Assembly: GCA_963556695.1 (NCBI GenBank)
Contig: CAUWAG010000010.1
Location: 1,178,001 to 1,242,000, forward strand
Direction of reading: 5' to 3'
DNA from: Anthostomella pinea
Taxonomy: Eukaryota > Ascomycota > Sordariomycetes > Xylariales > Xylariaceae
Length of the DNA: 64,000 nt
A program made the translations under genes and the position numbers. Shown in pieces: positions 12,388 through 24,200 of this stretch (position 1 is the first letter of the stretch; each line of letters begins with the position of its first letter). The notes below the pieces were generated by a model, which saw only the letters and a program-made list of their open reading frames with translations, was not told the DNA's origin and ran no database searches.

Positions 12388-13939
12388 TCAGCTGAGGCCC
12401 TGCGTCGCCAACCCATCGAAGACTTCATGAACAACCGCGGTGAACTTATCCACGATCGTCTCGATGACGTCCCGAGTGACATTGTACGCAGGCATGATCA
12501 TGACGTGGTCACCTCTGCTCTGTCCAGCACACCCCTGACCATAGTACAGCGCCATGTTATACGGCGGCCTGAGCGCCCTCTCGTGCAGACGATGGGAAAT
12601 CTGGAGTTTGGGGTCGAACGGCTTCTTCGTCTCCTTGTCCCTCACAAACTCGGTGCCCCAGAACAGTCCACGACCGCGAATATCGCCGACGTTGGGATGG
12701 GATCGCAGCTTGCTCCTGAGGAGATGCTCCAAGTACTGCCCTTGAGTACGGACGTTGGCGAGGAGGTCGTTGCTCTGGATGATCTGCTGTACCTTCATGG
12801 CGGCGGCGCAGCCGACGGGGTGGTCTTGGTAGGTGTGGCCGTGGGTGAAACTCGCTTGCTTCGACTCCATCATGTCGACGATCTTCTTGCTGACGAGAAT
12901 GGCAGACACAGGCTGGTAGCCGCCGGCGAGCCCCTTGCCAACGGCTTGGATGTCCGGGAGGACGCCCTCTTGTTCCCAGGCGTGGAGCGTGCCTGTTCGG
13001 CCCATGCCACACATGACTTCGTCGAGCACGAGTAGGGCACCGTGTTTGTCGCAGACCGCTTTAATGGCCTTGAAATATCCTGGGACAGATGGGATACAGC
13101 CCGAGGCGGCGCCGACCACAGGCTCTGCGACGAAAGCCGCGACTGTATCAGGGCCAATTTCAATGAAAGCCTTATCCAACTCGGCGGCTTTGCGCAAGAC
13201 GAAGTCTTCATCGATCTCCCCTGGCAGCCGCTGGCGGTAAGAGTTGCATGCTGGTATGCGGTGGACGTTGGTGACCAGGAGCGGCTCGAAGGGAGCCCTC
13301 CGGATAAGGTGTCCGCCTAGGGATAATGCGGCCAGTGTGATGCCATGGTAGGACTCGGCCCGCGAAATGTAGTTTATGCGTTGTGGTTCTCCCTTCCAGA
13401 CGAAGTACTCGTGCGCTAGCTTCATGGCACCTTCTATGGCCTCGGAACCTGGAGCGTGACGTCTCAGTGAGGTACACAAGAAGCTTTTGGGGGAAGCTTT
13501 TGGAAGATGTCTTACCGGAACAAGTGACATATGACTTCGTGAAGTGGCCCCCTGAGCTTTGCGACAACCACCTAGAGAGCTCTCTTCGGCTTGGGTTGTC
13601 GAAGAATCCCCAAGCAACATATGAAACCTTCGCAGCCTGGGCCACCATAGCGTCGACAACCTCCTCGACGCCATGCCCTATGCACGCGACGGCCGCACCA
13701 CCGCAAGCATCTAGTATGTCGCGTCCATCTGCCAGGCGTATATGGTTGCCCCTTGCTTCGAGAACGAGAGGCCGCTTGTCTGTCCCAGTTTCTGTAGTTG
13801 GTGGCAGTATATTGGACTGGTCATGTTCAGGGATGGGAGCTGAAGGCTCTATGCTACTCCCTAGCATGGGCCAGGACGTGCCCACCTTCTCTCCCAAAGG
13901 CAGATCCGAGCTCGACCTGAGTAATTCGAGCAGCATCAT
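12388..13939 (-). CDS. class III (fold type I) PLP-dependent aminotransferase
   Basis: The model has two exons, 13939-13516 and 13448-12388, joined across a 67-nt intron (13449-13515). It encodes 494 aa, normal for the family. The intron splits the glycine codon of the GSEAIEGAMK cofactor-binding stretch, and removing it restores the motif. The protein transfers an amino group using pyridoxal phosphate. D284 in VLDEVMCGMGRTG would hold the pyridine nitrogen and K313 in AVGKGLAGGY would be the Schiff-base lysine, 29 residues apart as usual. The substrate cannot be read from the sequence; relatives include omega-amino-acid, DABA and alkylamine aminotransferases. No organelle signal is obvious. 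The start is the first of two adjacent ATGs at 13939. No biosynthetic partner adjoins it, so its pathway is unknown. Confidence 0.9.
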
Positions 13940-15764
13940 GTAGAGAATAAAGAGCGATAGGGACCGGAGAGAGTTCCATGGCGGGCTGGGAAGGTCCGAA
14001 GTAACTCATAGATGATTTATGCTTCAGTCAACCGTAGTAGGACTTGACTGCCTCCCTGCCTGCCGAGCCTGTCCGGAAAGGTCGACGAAATGTCGGCCGT
14101 ATCGGACCGCACAGTACCACATATGTGACATCGTACCATGGGCGGTGATTGCCATGCAGTTGATCTGCATGCAACGTCGTCCAGCATAGTGTAGCGGCTG
14201 GTACGTCACTCACTGCAGGGCCTGGCTTTAAAAGAGCTTCGGACAAATCAAATCTAGCTTGGGGTAAGTCGGAGTTGCATGCGCAGATCGTGCAGTCTAG
14301 TGAGAGTCCTAGTAAGGTTCACGAGCCAATGATGAGACTGGCCACTCCTTCTGTGCGATGAAGGATGTAGTCGAGACCATTGGGACGCAATCTGCTCACC
14401 GCCATGCAGGTGCCAGCGTTACCTGGCAAGCCAGTTCCGTAGTCCACCACTCGGTCAACCTTCTGATTGGACGATGATGCAGATATCTGCTCTCGTCCCC
14501 TGCGCAGTCCTTGAAGGCCTCGTGGGTGCTCGCTTCACGGCTGGCCAGGTAAAGTGGCGTGCATAGTTCCACCCGACAGGGCTCGGACAGTTCTTCAGCA
14601 ACGGACACTTGGATCATCGGGTCTTCGGTGTCAGATTCGGCATGTCTTTAGCTCAGGGTGGCAGAAACACTCGTTCGCACGCAAAACGCCAAAAGACAAG
14701 ATTTGAACTTACTGCCGGAGTTCCAAGGCAAGTGTATCCATTAGAAATGCTTCCCAAGCCGGTCGGTCAAGTAGCGCTCCGTCCTTTAGGTACGTGCTGG
14801 CCGTGCTCGGTCCTACGCTGTCGTGTGACTGGACCATAAGTTAGGGATTGCTTCGCGTGCATATCCAGTATTGGGTGGTGAGCAAGCACCCACACTTTCC
14901 GTGAGCTTACGAAAGGGATGGACGACTGCATTAGTAGTTGTATATGAAGTCGTGGCACCCGACCGTAGTCGTTGATATGGGTGAAACACGTGCTCTCGAG
15001 AGGGCGGCCCGAGACAGCGCTTTCTGACGAGGATAGCCGGGTGTGACCGACCACAGATGCGGCCCGAGAACAAGACTTTGAAGTGGGCGAAAGTTGGTGC
15101 CTTTCGGCAACGCACCTTGATCTCACTGCATGTGAGCGGCGTAAGCGCAGTCTGCAGTCTGACAGCCCTTGAGAGTCCACTGCGCAGGTTTTGATTTGTC
15201 TGAGAGCCGCATGGGCAAGCGGAGCAAAAAGCAAGGGGTGAGTGGCACCCCGATAGCCATGCTCATTGCTCAGAAGGAGGTCTGGTGACTGCATATTCTA
15301 GCGTGGAGTCTCCTTGGGTGTCGCTCGGCTCCCTATCGCCGCTCCGTTAGGCACAGCCGTCGGCAAGATGCCGCTCTGAGAGCATGTGGGGGTTTCAAGA
15401 ATCGCGAAGGGCCTATTCGACCGGGACGTATGGTTCTAATCGCTGCATCGGATATAGTTCGTATTCTCCCGGGCGTCTTGTGAATCAAGAAGGAGACAGA
15501 GTTGCATACCAGTGAGACGAGTTGTAAGGACGTGCGTGTGGGTTGGGGATTGACGACGTTGAGTCGTTGGGCGAGGAAGAAAATGATGAGACAGGTGCAG
15601 TTAGACGGAGATGACCTAGTGGTTAAGAACACATATGCACATCAGTCATTAACTCCGAGGTTAGTCCTATACCGAGCACAAGCTGAACTCAGGAGGCATT
15701 TTGGCGCAGGCACCCAGAACGGAATAATGTATTAATGCAATTTAATTGGCTCTGGGTCTGACTG
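13940..15764. other. upstream region of the aminotransferase, no gene seen
   Basis: The region contains overlapping short frames on both strands, the longest 175 codons on minus at 14767-15294, and none resembles a family I know. A minus-strand frame at 14396-14617 has a weak ankyrin-like TPLYLASREA string, too short to call. Confidence 0.35.
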
Positions 15765-17972
15765 TCAAGTGTTCTTTGATAGAGCCAATTCTTTCGGGTC
15801 AGTCACAAAATACAACTGAGAGTTGGGGTCCCGAGGTGCTGCAGCTCTGAACACGCCGCTCCCCGTCGTAGGAAGATGAGGAATTTCGGCCGTTATCGTC
15901 ACATCGGACGGTTCAGAGTCATACGTACCAAGTTTAGAAGGGCCGCAGTGCTCAGTTGTACAGAGAGGTGCCGCCTCAGAGCTTCCGGACCTGAGTTCAC
16001 CAGCAAGGGCGAAAATAGAGGGAATACAAAAAGTAAGCTGCTTACCGCTCGCATTATGCAGTGACCATGTCTGGTTGGTCACGAGCACAATGGACGACCA
16101 TCGACCAGCACGAGTGGCTGAATCTGGACGCTCGGAATGCATGTCAGCGGCACAAAGCAGGTAATATGTCTCATCTATGTTGTTCTGGCGTGAGATACGT
16201 TCGCATAATTCGTCAACCATGGAAAAGGGGGGTTCGAATAACCTGGATGGAGACGACATATAGGTAAAGTGTGACTGCATGTGGCCCCCAACTCGGTACT
16301 GCGCCTCCACATACCATTCTTCAGCGGACGAAGCCGGATGCAACACACCATAAGTCAGTCAGTCTGCCATGTCCGGATTGGTGCTTCAACGGGACGTGGC
16401 GGGCGAGGCGCATCGCGGGCGTCGCATCACCTCCTTCCAAGTGTGTCACATGCAGCTCGTCTGGTCTCTCCTCGCTTGCGGACTTGACCGTCACTCTCCC
16501 ATTCTTGCACATTGGAGCTTAGGGGCGCTTGGCGAGGTCGGCATACAATCCGAGACGACCTTAAGCAATGTCACAAAAATCTTACGTGATTAGGAACGAA
16601 AGAGATGAAACATAAATGCCTTGGTGAGCCAATGCTAACGCTGCAACTCCTGTCTGAGATGAAGAAGATGGCAGTACCTATAGGCAAGAAGACGGGAGGT
16701 AAAGAACCGGCCAATCTGACTTGCGGATCGGGTAGCCAAAAGGCCCAGGCAGAGCTAATGTATTGGGCATACATGCGTCGACTGCTTTCGTGGCTTTTTA
16801 TCTCCACTATGGCATCCGCATAGGCTATCAAGGCGGTCTCAAGGTAGCCAGCCCCTTTAAGGTGACATCGCTGACCGCACCACCCGCAGCACAAACTCCG
16901 GGATTCAAGGTTCACCATCGTACAGCCTATGATTTCCAGAAAGAAAACGCTCACTTTGGACTTATTCTGGAGCCAGCTGTACTAATACAGCAGCTCATAC
17001 TGGCTGCTACTATGCAAGATACTCCACCGTTGTCATACCCATGATCGGAGACGGGAGTGTCCAAGTGGGCACCACCTGGCATCACTCCTATGTCCCTGTT
17101 CATTACCAACACGAGGATCTTTATTCTCCCGCTGCAGTCCTTCGCGATCCTGATCTTAAAGCATCTTTCTGTACGGGGTGAAAGAAGACGCGGACACAGC
17201 ATATTCGGACAAGATCTCATGCCCTCAATCGCGAAGCTTTCTTAGGCCTGGTCACCTTCGACACACCCGATCTGCACCTTCGGTATGCGACGGAAGCGTC
17301 TAGGGACTCAAAGCTGGAGACGCGATGGTATACATGCTTTACGGCCCATCTGTACACCGCCCTTATAATATGTACTTGCTTCATGGTAACCTTCTTGCCG
17401 CGTATGCCATGACCTTTTTGCTTCTGTGGCCGTTGGCTTTTCCCCTCTCATCCTGATCTCAGTGCATATGGCCCGTATGAAGCGGTGTACATGATAACAT
17501 TTGCTTCATACCCTGAACGCCCTCGATACTCAGACACACCCTCGCCCACAGCCCTCACCGCTGAGAGGGAACCGACCGCCATATCCCACACGCTGGCATA
17601 CACAGCGGTAGGGGACCACGAACCAGCTGGCCTGATAGTCCTAAAAGGAGTGGACTGGAGGCCCTGGTACCTCGTCCTGACGGAGGTTTGGATCGACTTC
17701 GGGAACCATCATTACCATGTACGTAGTTAGCATACGTAGATAGATAGTGGATCGCTTGTCACGTCCCATCGCCCTTGAGGCCATGTCGGTAGTTACTTCG
17801 CATTCACCAGCAGACGTTCACCTGCTTTTCCCTTTGCTTGGTCTATATGGGCGTGGTTTACCCGCGGGTCCTTGATGAACAAAGGGCTACTCGTGAACGG
17901 GTGCAGGCCGATCTCGCTGCCCTGGTGGCTCGTCGTGAAGGGGTGGGCGCCGATGAAATGATGGAGGATTAG
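15765..17972. other. unresolved coding-like region (possible unidentified gene or decayed gene)
   Basis: Both strands carry unusually protein-like frames. On plus, a frame from about 16955 (containing HHSYVPVHYQHEDLY) can be joined to a second frame (containing TFDTPDLHLRY and a hydrophobic stretch near 17340-17395) by removing 17171-17245, a 75-nt GT...TTAG segment that keeps the frame. Further plus frames at 17465-17720 and ending in ADEMMED at 17970-17972 could be later exons. On minus, 15765-16346 is open for 193 codons, with a canonical GTAAGC...CTCAG candidate intron near 16000-16060. I recognise no family on either strand and could not build one consistent model, so no product is assigned. 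Confidence 0.25.
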
Positions 17973-19342
17973 TTCCGACATGGAAGTACCGGAATGGAAA
18001 TAATGACATGGAGGTACCAACATGGAAGTACCGCAACATCATCTCCTTGTACAACCTGCTCGCCGCAGCCCACGACACCATCACACCCGCTCTCGCGCTA
18101 CGCACACGTCTCTCTTCTATTACACCACCTTGTCGGCGATCCATCTTAGGCCAACCTCGCCGCTGCGTACAACATCGTCGCACCTCGCAGCCTTGTCCGA
18201 CTTGGACGTACCGACTTGGACTCACGATATAACGTACACACGCCGTGGATTTTTCGTCCCTCACTCACCCTGTTCCTTCCTCTGCCCATCCACGCACACT
18301 CGACCACACGACCACACGACCACACGAGTCGTCCATCTTGCCAGATTACAGTAAACCCGGATCTCTCTTCACGCGACGCCGCAACCGCCACTCTGACACG
18401 TCGGATGCACGTCTCTCAAGCAACATATATTGATGCGAACCTTCTTCCCCGAACGTGGCTAGCCCCAACGATTCTCAAGCCGTTGGCGTCAAGACAAGCT
18501 CTCCCCTCTGTCTGTGAACGACGCATGCGGTTTTCTAACCCGCGGCATCTGCAGGAACTTGGCATCATCAAGCTGTGCGTCAATCACGAGCCCACTGCGC
18601 TACCGGGACAGGAATGGCGAGGTTGTCTAGATATTCCAACCGCTCGCGACCTGCATCCAGACTTGACCGACTCAAAGCAGCTCGCCGAGGTTCAGAGTCT
18701 CCTGCCCAACGAGTGGAAAGGTACTCAGTCTAATGAGCCTTTGGACACAGGCAAGCACAGCGATTCTGAGATTGGAAGGGATCAGAAAACCCAACCGTCT
18801 ACTGCACAGAGATCTACGGAACTCTACATCTATACACCTTAGTTATATCAATGAACACAGCGTTTTTCCTTAAAAAAAATCTCCTCCGCGTCTGTTTGAT
18901 CTAAGCACGTTCTATACCTCATATACTAAACCAACCATCCCACCACAAGCTCATCTAACTCGCATAACTTCGTATGCCCCTCAGTACCTAGTTCTCGGAT
19001 TCTACCTCAGCGTTTCCCTGATGTCATCAGGAAGGCATGTATGTCACCAGCTCGAGTGCGCCACCTTCGCAGTCGGACTGCGCTGATACGCATCATGGTA
19101 GAAGAACGTAAGCAGTGCTGGAGTTGCGCATCCCAGGACGTAACATTGTCTGAAGACAGGTTCCCAGCACAGCTCGTATGATCCAGCGGTGCGAGGCGTC
19201 CTGTTCACCAGATCAATCCCCGCTCTGAAGAAGGGCACTGAGCCAAAACGACACCACTACAGGCGGCCCGCGATTCATACCAGCACGTAAGAGTTAATGA
19301 CTCGAGATTTCTGTCAGCTCTCGATTGCTCCATGCGCCGATG
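17973..19342. other. intergenic region with a small direct repeat and one open frame
   Basis: The 13-mer ACATGGARGTACC occurs three times, at 17978, 18006 and 18020. A microrepeat of CCACACGA units lies near 18303-18327. A plus-strand frame of 208 codons (18216-18842) has no stops but no recognisable family. It has no clear start context and could be chance, so it is not listed as a gene. Confidence 0.35.
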
Positions 19343-20778
19343 TTACGCCCCAGATGCTCTGTTCCTCGTGCCACCATCCGATCCGCCTGGACATACTCCT
19401 CCCAAGCGACCTCGCACCCCTTCCACCATCTCCTGTTCACTCCCCATCCCCTCGAGCTCGTACTCACACGGGTCCTTCTGCTTACCGTCACGGACCGTAG
19501 TCTGTGTCCTGTCCAGCAAAGTCCCGTCATCCAGCCGGAGCCGCGGCCGTCCGCCCAGCTTTCCAAACGTTCCTGGCAGCTTGGAGTCGTACTTCTGGCT
19601 CGTGGTCTTCTTGTCGAGGAAGCCGGCGAGCAGCGGCGCCAGGGCCGGCACGCAGATGAAGACGATGCCCAAACTGGACTCGAGGACGGAGCAGAGCTCA
19701 GCTGGGGCCCAGTACCTGCTTCAGGGTTAGAGTTTCGAGGCGTTGGTGAGGGTGGTGAGGCTGGGAGGCTGGGAGGTTTACCAGGTGAAGTCAGTTATGT
19801 TGTTGATGGCGATGGCGATGGCATTGGTCACCTGCCGTTCGATGGTGCCGCCAATAGTGAGGAGACCGAGGCCAAACATGATGCCCAGAGCAACTATGCT
19901 CACTCGGTGTCAGCGTCGCCTGTTCATCCCAACGCCCCGCTTTTCGATATAAAGTACCGACTTTTCCTCCTATGGTTCATCTGCAGGTTCCGGAGCACGG
20001 GGATCGGGGTCAGCGCCAGCAGGATGTCGGTGACGATGAAGAAGGCCGCATTCCAGTATTTGAAGGCCAGGATGTTGATGCAGGCCGGGCCGCCGAAGCC
20101 GCCGTGCGTGTTCGTCCACACGATATTGATCGGGGTGCAGAGGAAGCCGGCGACGACCTACGGGGATCAAATCGTGTTAGAAACGAGGGCGGAATCGTAT
20201 ATGTGACCAGGGATGACTGACCGCGGCGGACGAGAGCCCTTGGCCAAAGACGACGACCAGAGACACCCAGAGGATTCGTCTCTGCGCGGGTGAGATGGCG
20301 AGACGGAGGTAGAGCGACACGATGCTTGCTTTGATGCAGCCCAGCTGAAAGAAGTACAGAAATTGCGCAACCCAGGGCCACTGCCGACATGGTCAACAAG
20401 AGATATCAAGTGGTAAGTTATATCCTGAGTTGCCACTCACCTGGACTTGTCTCGTCAGTATCTCGACGCCATCCGGCAGTGCCATCAGGTCAGCGGCATG
20501 CCAACCGATGCCCGAATCGAACTGCAGCTTGACGGAGACGATGACCACGGCTTGCGATATCCACGCCGCTAGGACGAAGCAGTCGTCCAGACCGATGTCC
20601 CGGAGCTGAATGAAACGGAAGTAGAACCTATGTTCGATTAGCCTGAGTAACGAACTCCCTGTTGTGACGGTGCGTCCATGAGGGTTCGTTACCTCAGCAG
20701 TACAGCGAGTGTGGCAATTCCGAATAGGATGTAACAGCCTATTCTCATATCCAGACGGTTTTCCGTGCCGGGCGGCAT
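19343..20778 (-). CDS. SAT4/rhodopsin-domain family seven-helix integral membrane protein
   Basis: Six exons give 370 aa: 20778-20693, 20627-20441, 20380-20222, 20157-19962, 19893-19782 and 19715-19343. The five introns are 60-68 nt. The start gives MPPGTENRLDMRIG, the usual lead into the first helix. Family marks appear in order: FYFRF then LRDIGLDD, a helix ending in GIGWHAADL, LGCIKASIVSLYLRL, FFIVTDILLALTPIPVL followed by NRR-type basic residues, IERQVTNAIAIAINN, and LGIVFICVPALAPLL before a hydrophilic tail of about 110 aa. These proteins sit in the plasma membrane; most have no known function, although some act in infection or as GPCR-like proteins. Two introns have weak donors (GTCAGT and GTCGGT), chosen because only they keep the frame. 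No CFEM domain is present. Confidence 0.85.
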
Positions 20779-21261
20779 ATTTGATATTGACACAGACATT
20801 CTGCAAGGAGAATTGGATAGAAAAAGAGTTCAAAGGTGGGAGTTCTTGAGAAGACGGATGCAGAAACCCAACAAAACCCATGATGGCCTGCGTCTGGGGA
20901 AAATAGCCACATCATATAGGCAGAGGAGGACCCGATCTGATGCTGGACGCACCAATATGTGAACTATCACATGTGCTTTGCTCCGTCTCGCAGTGTCCCT
21001 CCTCTACGGACTCGGGATTGTGACGGAGGTGATGAGAATTAAGTTCTCTGGGCTCTGGCGGTATTGGTCGTACCACTGACAGCTTCTCAGGACCGCCTCA
21101 CCGAGCTCAGCGCGCAACGACATACTCACGATAGACTTGCAACGTGAGTGTGCAGAGCAGGCAACAAGATGTCAATAACAGGGAGGCTTCTAGCAAAGGC
21201 CTCCTGTTCATTACGACACACGCAACAGCAAAAGTATGGAAGGTAGTCCCATAAGCCGAGG
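20779..21261. other. spacer between the SAT4 gene and the O-methyltransferase remnant
   Basis: I see no gene here. The missing N-terminal half of the methyltransferase is not recognisable in this stretch in any frame. Confidence 0.4.
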
Positions 21262-21814
21262 CTCAAGTCACCAAGCTCGACAAAATCCTCGACGTCGCCA
21301 TCGTCGACATCGCCGGCGACCAGGGCCACGTCATGGGTGCGGTGCGCGCGCAGAACCCGGAGATCCGCGGCCGCTTCATCGTGCAGGACCTGCCGTCGAC
21401 GCTGGCCGCCGTGCCGCGCCCGCCGCCCGCGGGCGTCGAGTTCATGCCCTACGACATGTTCACGCCGCAGCCCATCCGCGGCGCGCACGTCTACTACTAC
21501 CGGCACGTCTTCACGACGGGAGCGACGGCGACATCGGGCGCTTCCTGGCGCAGCTCGTGCCGATACTACAAGAACAGCCGCGGAGCAAGCTGCTGCTGGT
21601 TGACCTTGTGCTGCCGGATGCGGATGTCGGGATGCAGGAGGCGGTACGGGATCTGTCCATGTTTCCTATTGGCGGCTTGGAGAGGAACGAGGGCCAGTGG
21701 CGCGCGCTGCTGAGGGAGAGTGGACTGCGGATTAGGAGGATCTGGAGGGGGAGCGAACCGGAGGCTTGTGTTGAGTGTGCGGTGGATCGAAGCGCGCTGG
21801 GTGCGGATTTGTAG
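21262..21814 (+). pseudogene. remnant of a family 2 (SAM-dependent) O-methyltransferase
   Basis: Only the C-terminal catalytic half is visible. One frame gives a degraded SAM-binding motif (VDIAGDQGH in place of VDVGGGxGH), then FIVQDLPSTLAAV, AGVEFMPYDMFTPQP and GAHVYYYRHV. Similarity then continues in another frame with LHDGSDGDIGRFL, LLLVDLVLPD, GLERNEGQWRALL and ESGLRIRRIW. The switch near 21510-21516 is best explained by loss of one base. No intron ends fit there. The plant-like dimerisation domain that should precede the SAM motif is absent, so the gene lacks a start. Fungal relatives methylate secondary metabolites, so this may be a cluster remnant. A sequencing error could explain the frameshift but not the truncation. 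Confidence 0.75.
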
Positions 21815-22313
21815 TGGATGGAGGGAGGTGAATTGCGTCGGGAGAGAGAGAGTTGGCCAACGGTCCTGTCACGTGACACTGTCTCTGTCATTTCGATCCT
21901 CGGATGGCTGTAAGCCTGTGAGACGAAGAAAGCTGGAGCAGCCTACACTCCTCTACTCTTTCTCCTGTCCTTCTCTGACCAACGTGGTATCTTCTACTCC
22001 TACCCGAGCTGTGTCAAGTATCATGAAGAGGTTTTGCTCGCTGTGAAATATCATTGAATCTGTCAATGAAGAACACACTCTCTCAACTGATGGGTTGCGG
22101 TGTGGGCACCGGACCTCACTGACTCCCGTCGAACAGGCAGCAGCAGCCTCTCATGAGATCTGTCACAACTTCCGGTCGTGTCGACGGAGCGAGTCCATCT
22201 CTACCTCATGAACTAGATCTCGCCATTCTGTACCGTCTGGACTATAGTGGTGAGGCCGACCCTCATCGCAAAAGCTAGCTAACCTGGCATCAACAACCCA
22301 GGAGTACACAGTC
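21815..22313. other. spacer before the F-box-like gene
   Basis: No gene or clear signal was seen in this stretch. Confidence 0.4.
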
Positions 22314-24067
22314 ATGGACCCTGCAAGGCCATCTTTAGCCGTACTTGGACTCGACATCATCAGCGTGATCATGGACATGCTCCAGGACACCTCTCCATCG
22401 TCCGTCGCAAGCATGGCTCTCGTAAGTTCGGACTTCCTCTTGCCGGCCAGGTACTGCCAACACAGGAACGTCTCTTTACTACTGTACCAGGAAGGAGGTA
22501 GCGATGCCGCGAAGAGACGGTTGTTGCAGATGGAGAAGCAGGATCTGCTCCCTGCTATCCGCAGCCTGACAGTTGATGACAATACCAGTTCGCGTCAGCC
22601 TCGCGACGACACCATGCATATACTTTGCAGGCTGCTCCCGCAGATGACAGGTTTGCGAGATCTGACCTGGAGCAGCAACTTCATGCCCGCCAAGATCCGC
22701 GCAGCGCTTGAGAGCTGTCCGAGTGTTCGTCTGCACACAAGGTTCGACGAGTACCGGGCGCTGACGCAAGTCAACAAGCCCTGCAACCTGGTCACGCTCG
22801 CAGGTAGCCGCAATCTCAGCTCATTGCAGGTCTGCATGGAGTATACCGAGGCTCGGGAGTGTCAGGCAGTCATGCAGCCATTGAAGTAGCTACTGCTGGC
22901 TTGTCCGAATCTGCTTTCGTTGACGCTTGATCTTTGGCTACATCGGGGTAGTGGTGTATGTGCACGTAGACCGACTTTTCCACTTGAGACAATGCTGACG
23001 CATCGATGCAGGTTGTCTACGAGGAGGAGCGAGACGAGTATTGCGGGCTCGGCTTTACCGGCGGTGAGCATCCAGCGGCTCTCGAAGAGCTCGTACTCAG
23101 GCACTATCCCTTCGGTCGCGCATGCTTGCCACGAGTGATGGGATCTGTGAACTACCCTTCCGAGATGGATGAGATGGATTACTGGGCTGCGCATTTCGAC
23201 TGGTCAAGGCTGAGACGACTCAAGACGCCCTCCCTACAACTGGTCCGCCAAATACTGCCGCGCCTAACCGCGTTGCAAGATCTATCGCTTCAAATACACT
23301 ACGCAGGCGATGAAGTAGTCGGTGCTGTCCTCCTGGAAGTCCCGGCATCGTTAACGAGCATCACCATGCCGTTCTTTGGTGACACTACTCTCCAAGGCAT
23401 ACTTCGACACGCCAAGACGCTACGTAAGCTTGATTTACACCAGCTGTACGATCACGGATGGGACAGCTGGTACGAACGAGCTGAGCGAACACGACGATGG
23501 TGTCAGATGCTGCGAGACGAGTGTTCGCTCGTCGAAGAGCTTTCGCTCGATGTCGTCCGCGACGGAGCCTGGCCTTTCGAGCTTCTGGACACCTTGGCCA
23601 GCTTTCCGCGCCTACGGCAGCTCGATATATGGCTTCAGCTTGGTGCTGAGGGGAGTACGACTGAGCCAAAGATGACCTTCGAGGCCGCGGCAATGCTGTA
23701 CAAACACCTTGAGGCGCACGGGCAGCAGCAGGGCTTGTCTCTGGACAGGATTGGCTTCCATTCGGGCATGGCGTGGACGGTAGGACGTGGCTACTTGACC
23801 AGCGGCGGAGGCATGGGCTGGGTAGAGGACCAATGTATGGCGTTCGTGTGTATGCCGTCGGAGCGGGAAGATGAGAGGGTTCTCGGCCGCTTTACGATCA
23901 GCTGTCCAGTGCTCAGCGCCAGGGACGATCAAGTGAAAGAGGTCGTTGCAAACGCGAGGGCCGCGAGACTGGAGATGGAAAACGAGTCGGAAATGTGGCA
24001 GTCGTTGACCATTGCGTTGGATGGGCCAATACTGCAAGAATTCATTGGTTGTATGATGTTTGATTGA
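22314..24067 (+). pseudogene. F-box-like / leucine-rich protein gene interrupted by one in-frame TAG
   Basis: Exons 22314-22955 and 23012-24067 join across a 56-nt intron (GTATGT...GATGCAG, with GCTGAC as branch site) and together span 566 codons. The N-terminus (LGLDIISVIMDMLQ, then SMALVSSDFLLPARYCQHRN) is typical of fungal F-box-like proteins. Leucine-rich segments such as LLLACPNLLSLTLDL and LTALQDLSLQIHYAG follow. Such proteins usually supply substrates to SCF ubiquitin ligases; the target is unknown. Codon 192 (22887-22889) is TAG, inside PLK-stop-LLLACPNL, where CAG would be expected. The frame on both sides is otherwise open, so this looks like a single nonsense change. Alternatively a 60-nt segment, 22830-22889 (GTCTGC...AAGTAG), could be spliced in frame, but it has a poor donor and no branch site. 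Confidence 0.6.
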
Positions 24068-24103
24068 TATCGAGGGCCACTGACGGTGTTTGGGAATACA
24101 GAG

Positions 24104-24200
24104 CTACATGGTTGGCTTCGGTATCATTACCATTGGGCGCATGACAGGTAACCAATGCCATCGCTATCAATAACATTACTAACTTCACTTGGTAAGCCTA
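24104..24200 (+). pseudogene. decayed inverted fragment of a SAT4-family gene
   Basis: The plus strand here resembles exon 5 of the minus-strand SAT4 gene (about 19880-19775), including the exon end and the following donor site (TGGTAAGCCT against TGGTAAACCT). Over the last 52 aligned bases, 45 are identical after one 6-nt gap. Translated in pieces it gives GFGIITIG and NAIAINNITNFTW, out of frame with each other. Five of the seven differences are C-to-T or G-to-A relative to the intact gene, four of them in CpA/TpG context, as in RIP. Only this fragment is clear; beyond 24200 the match fades. Confidence 0.7.

Noticed and set aside
12427..13035. Plus-strand 202-codon frame
   Set aside because: It is antisense to the conserved core of the aminotransferase and has no family resemblance.
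19325..20206. Plus-strand 293-codon frame
   Set aside because: It runs antisense across exons and introns of the SAT4 gene and is a shadow.
24100..24168. A final exon for the F-box-like gene reading ELHGWLRYHYHWAHDR
   Set aside because: It looks like a plausible tail, but the same bases align in another frame with SAT4 exon 5, and the required donor (GTTGTA) is poor. I read it as the SAT4 relic.
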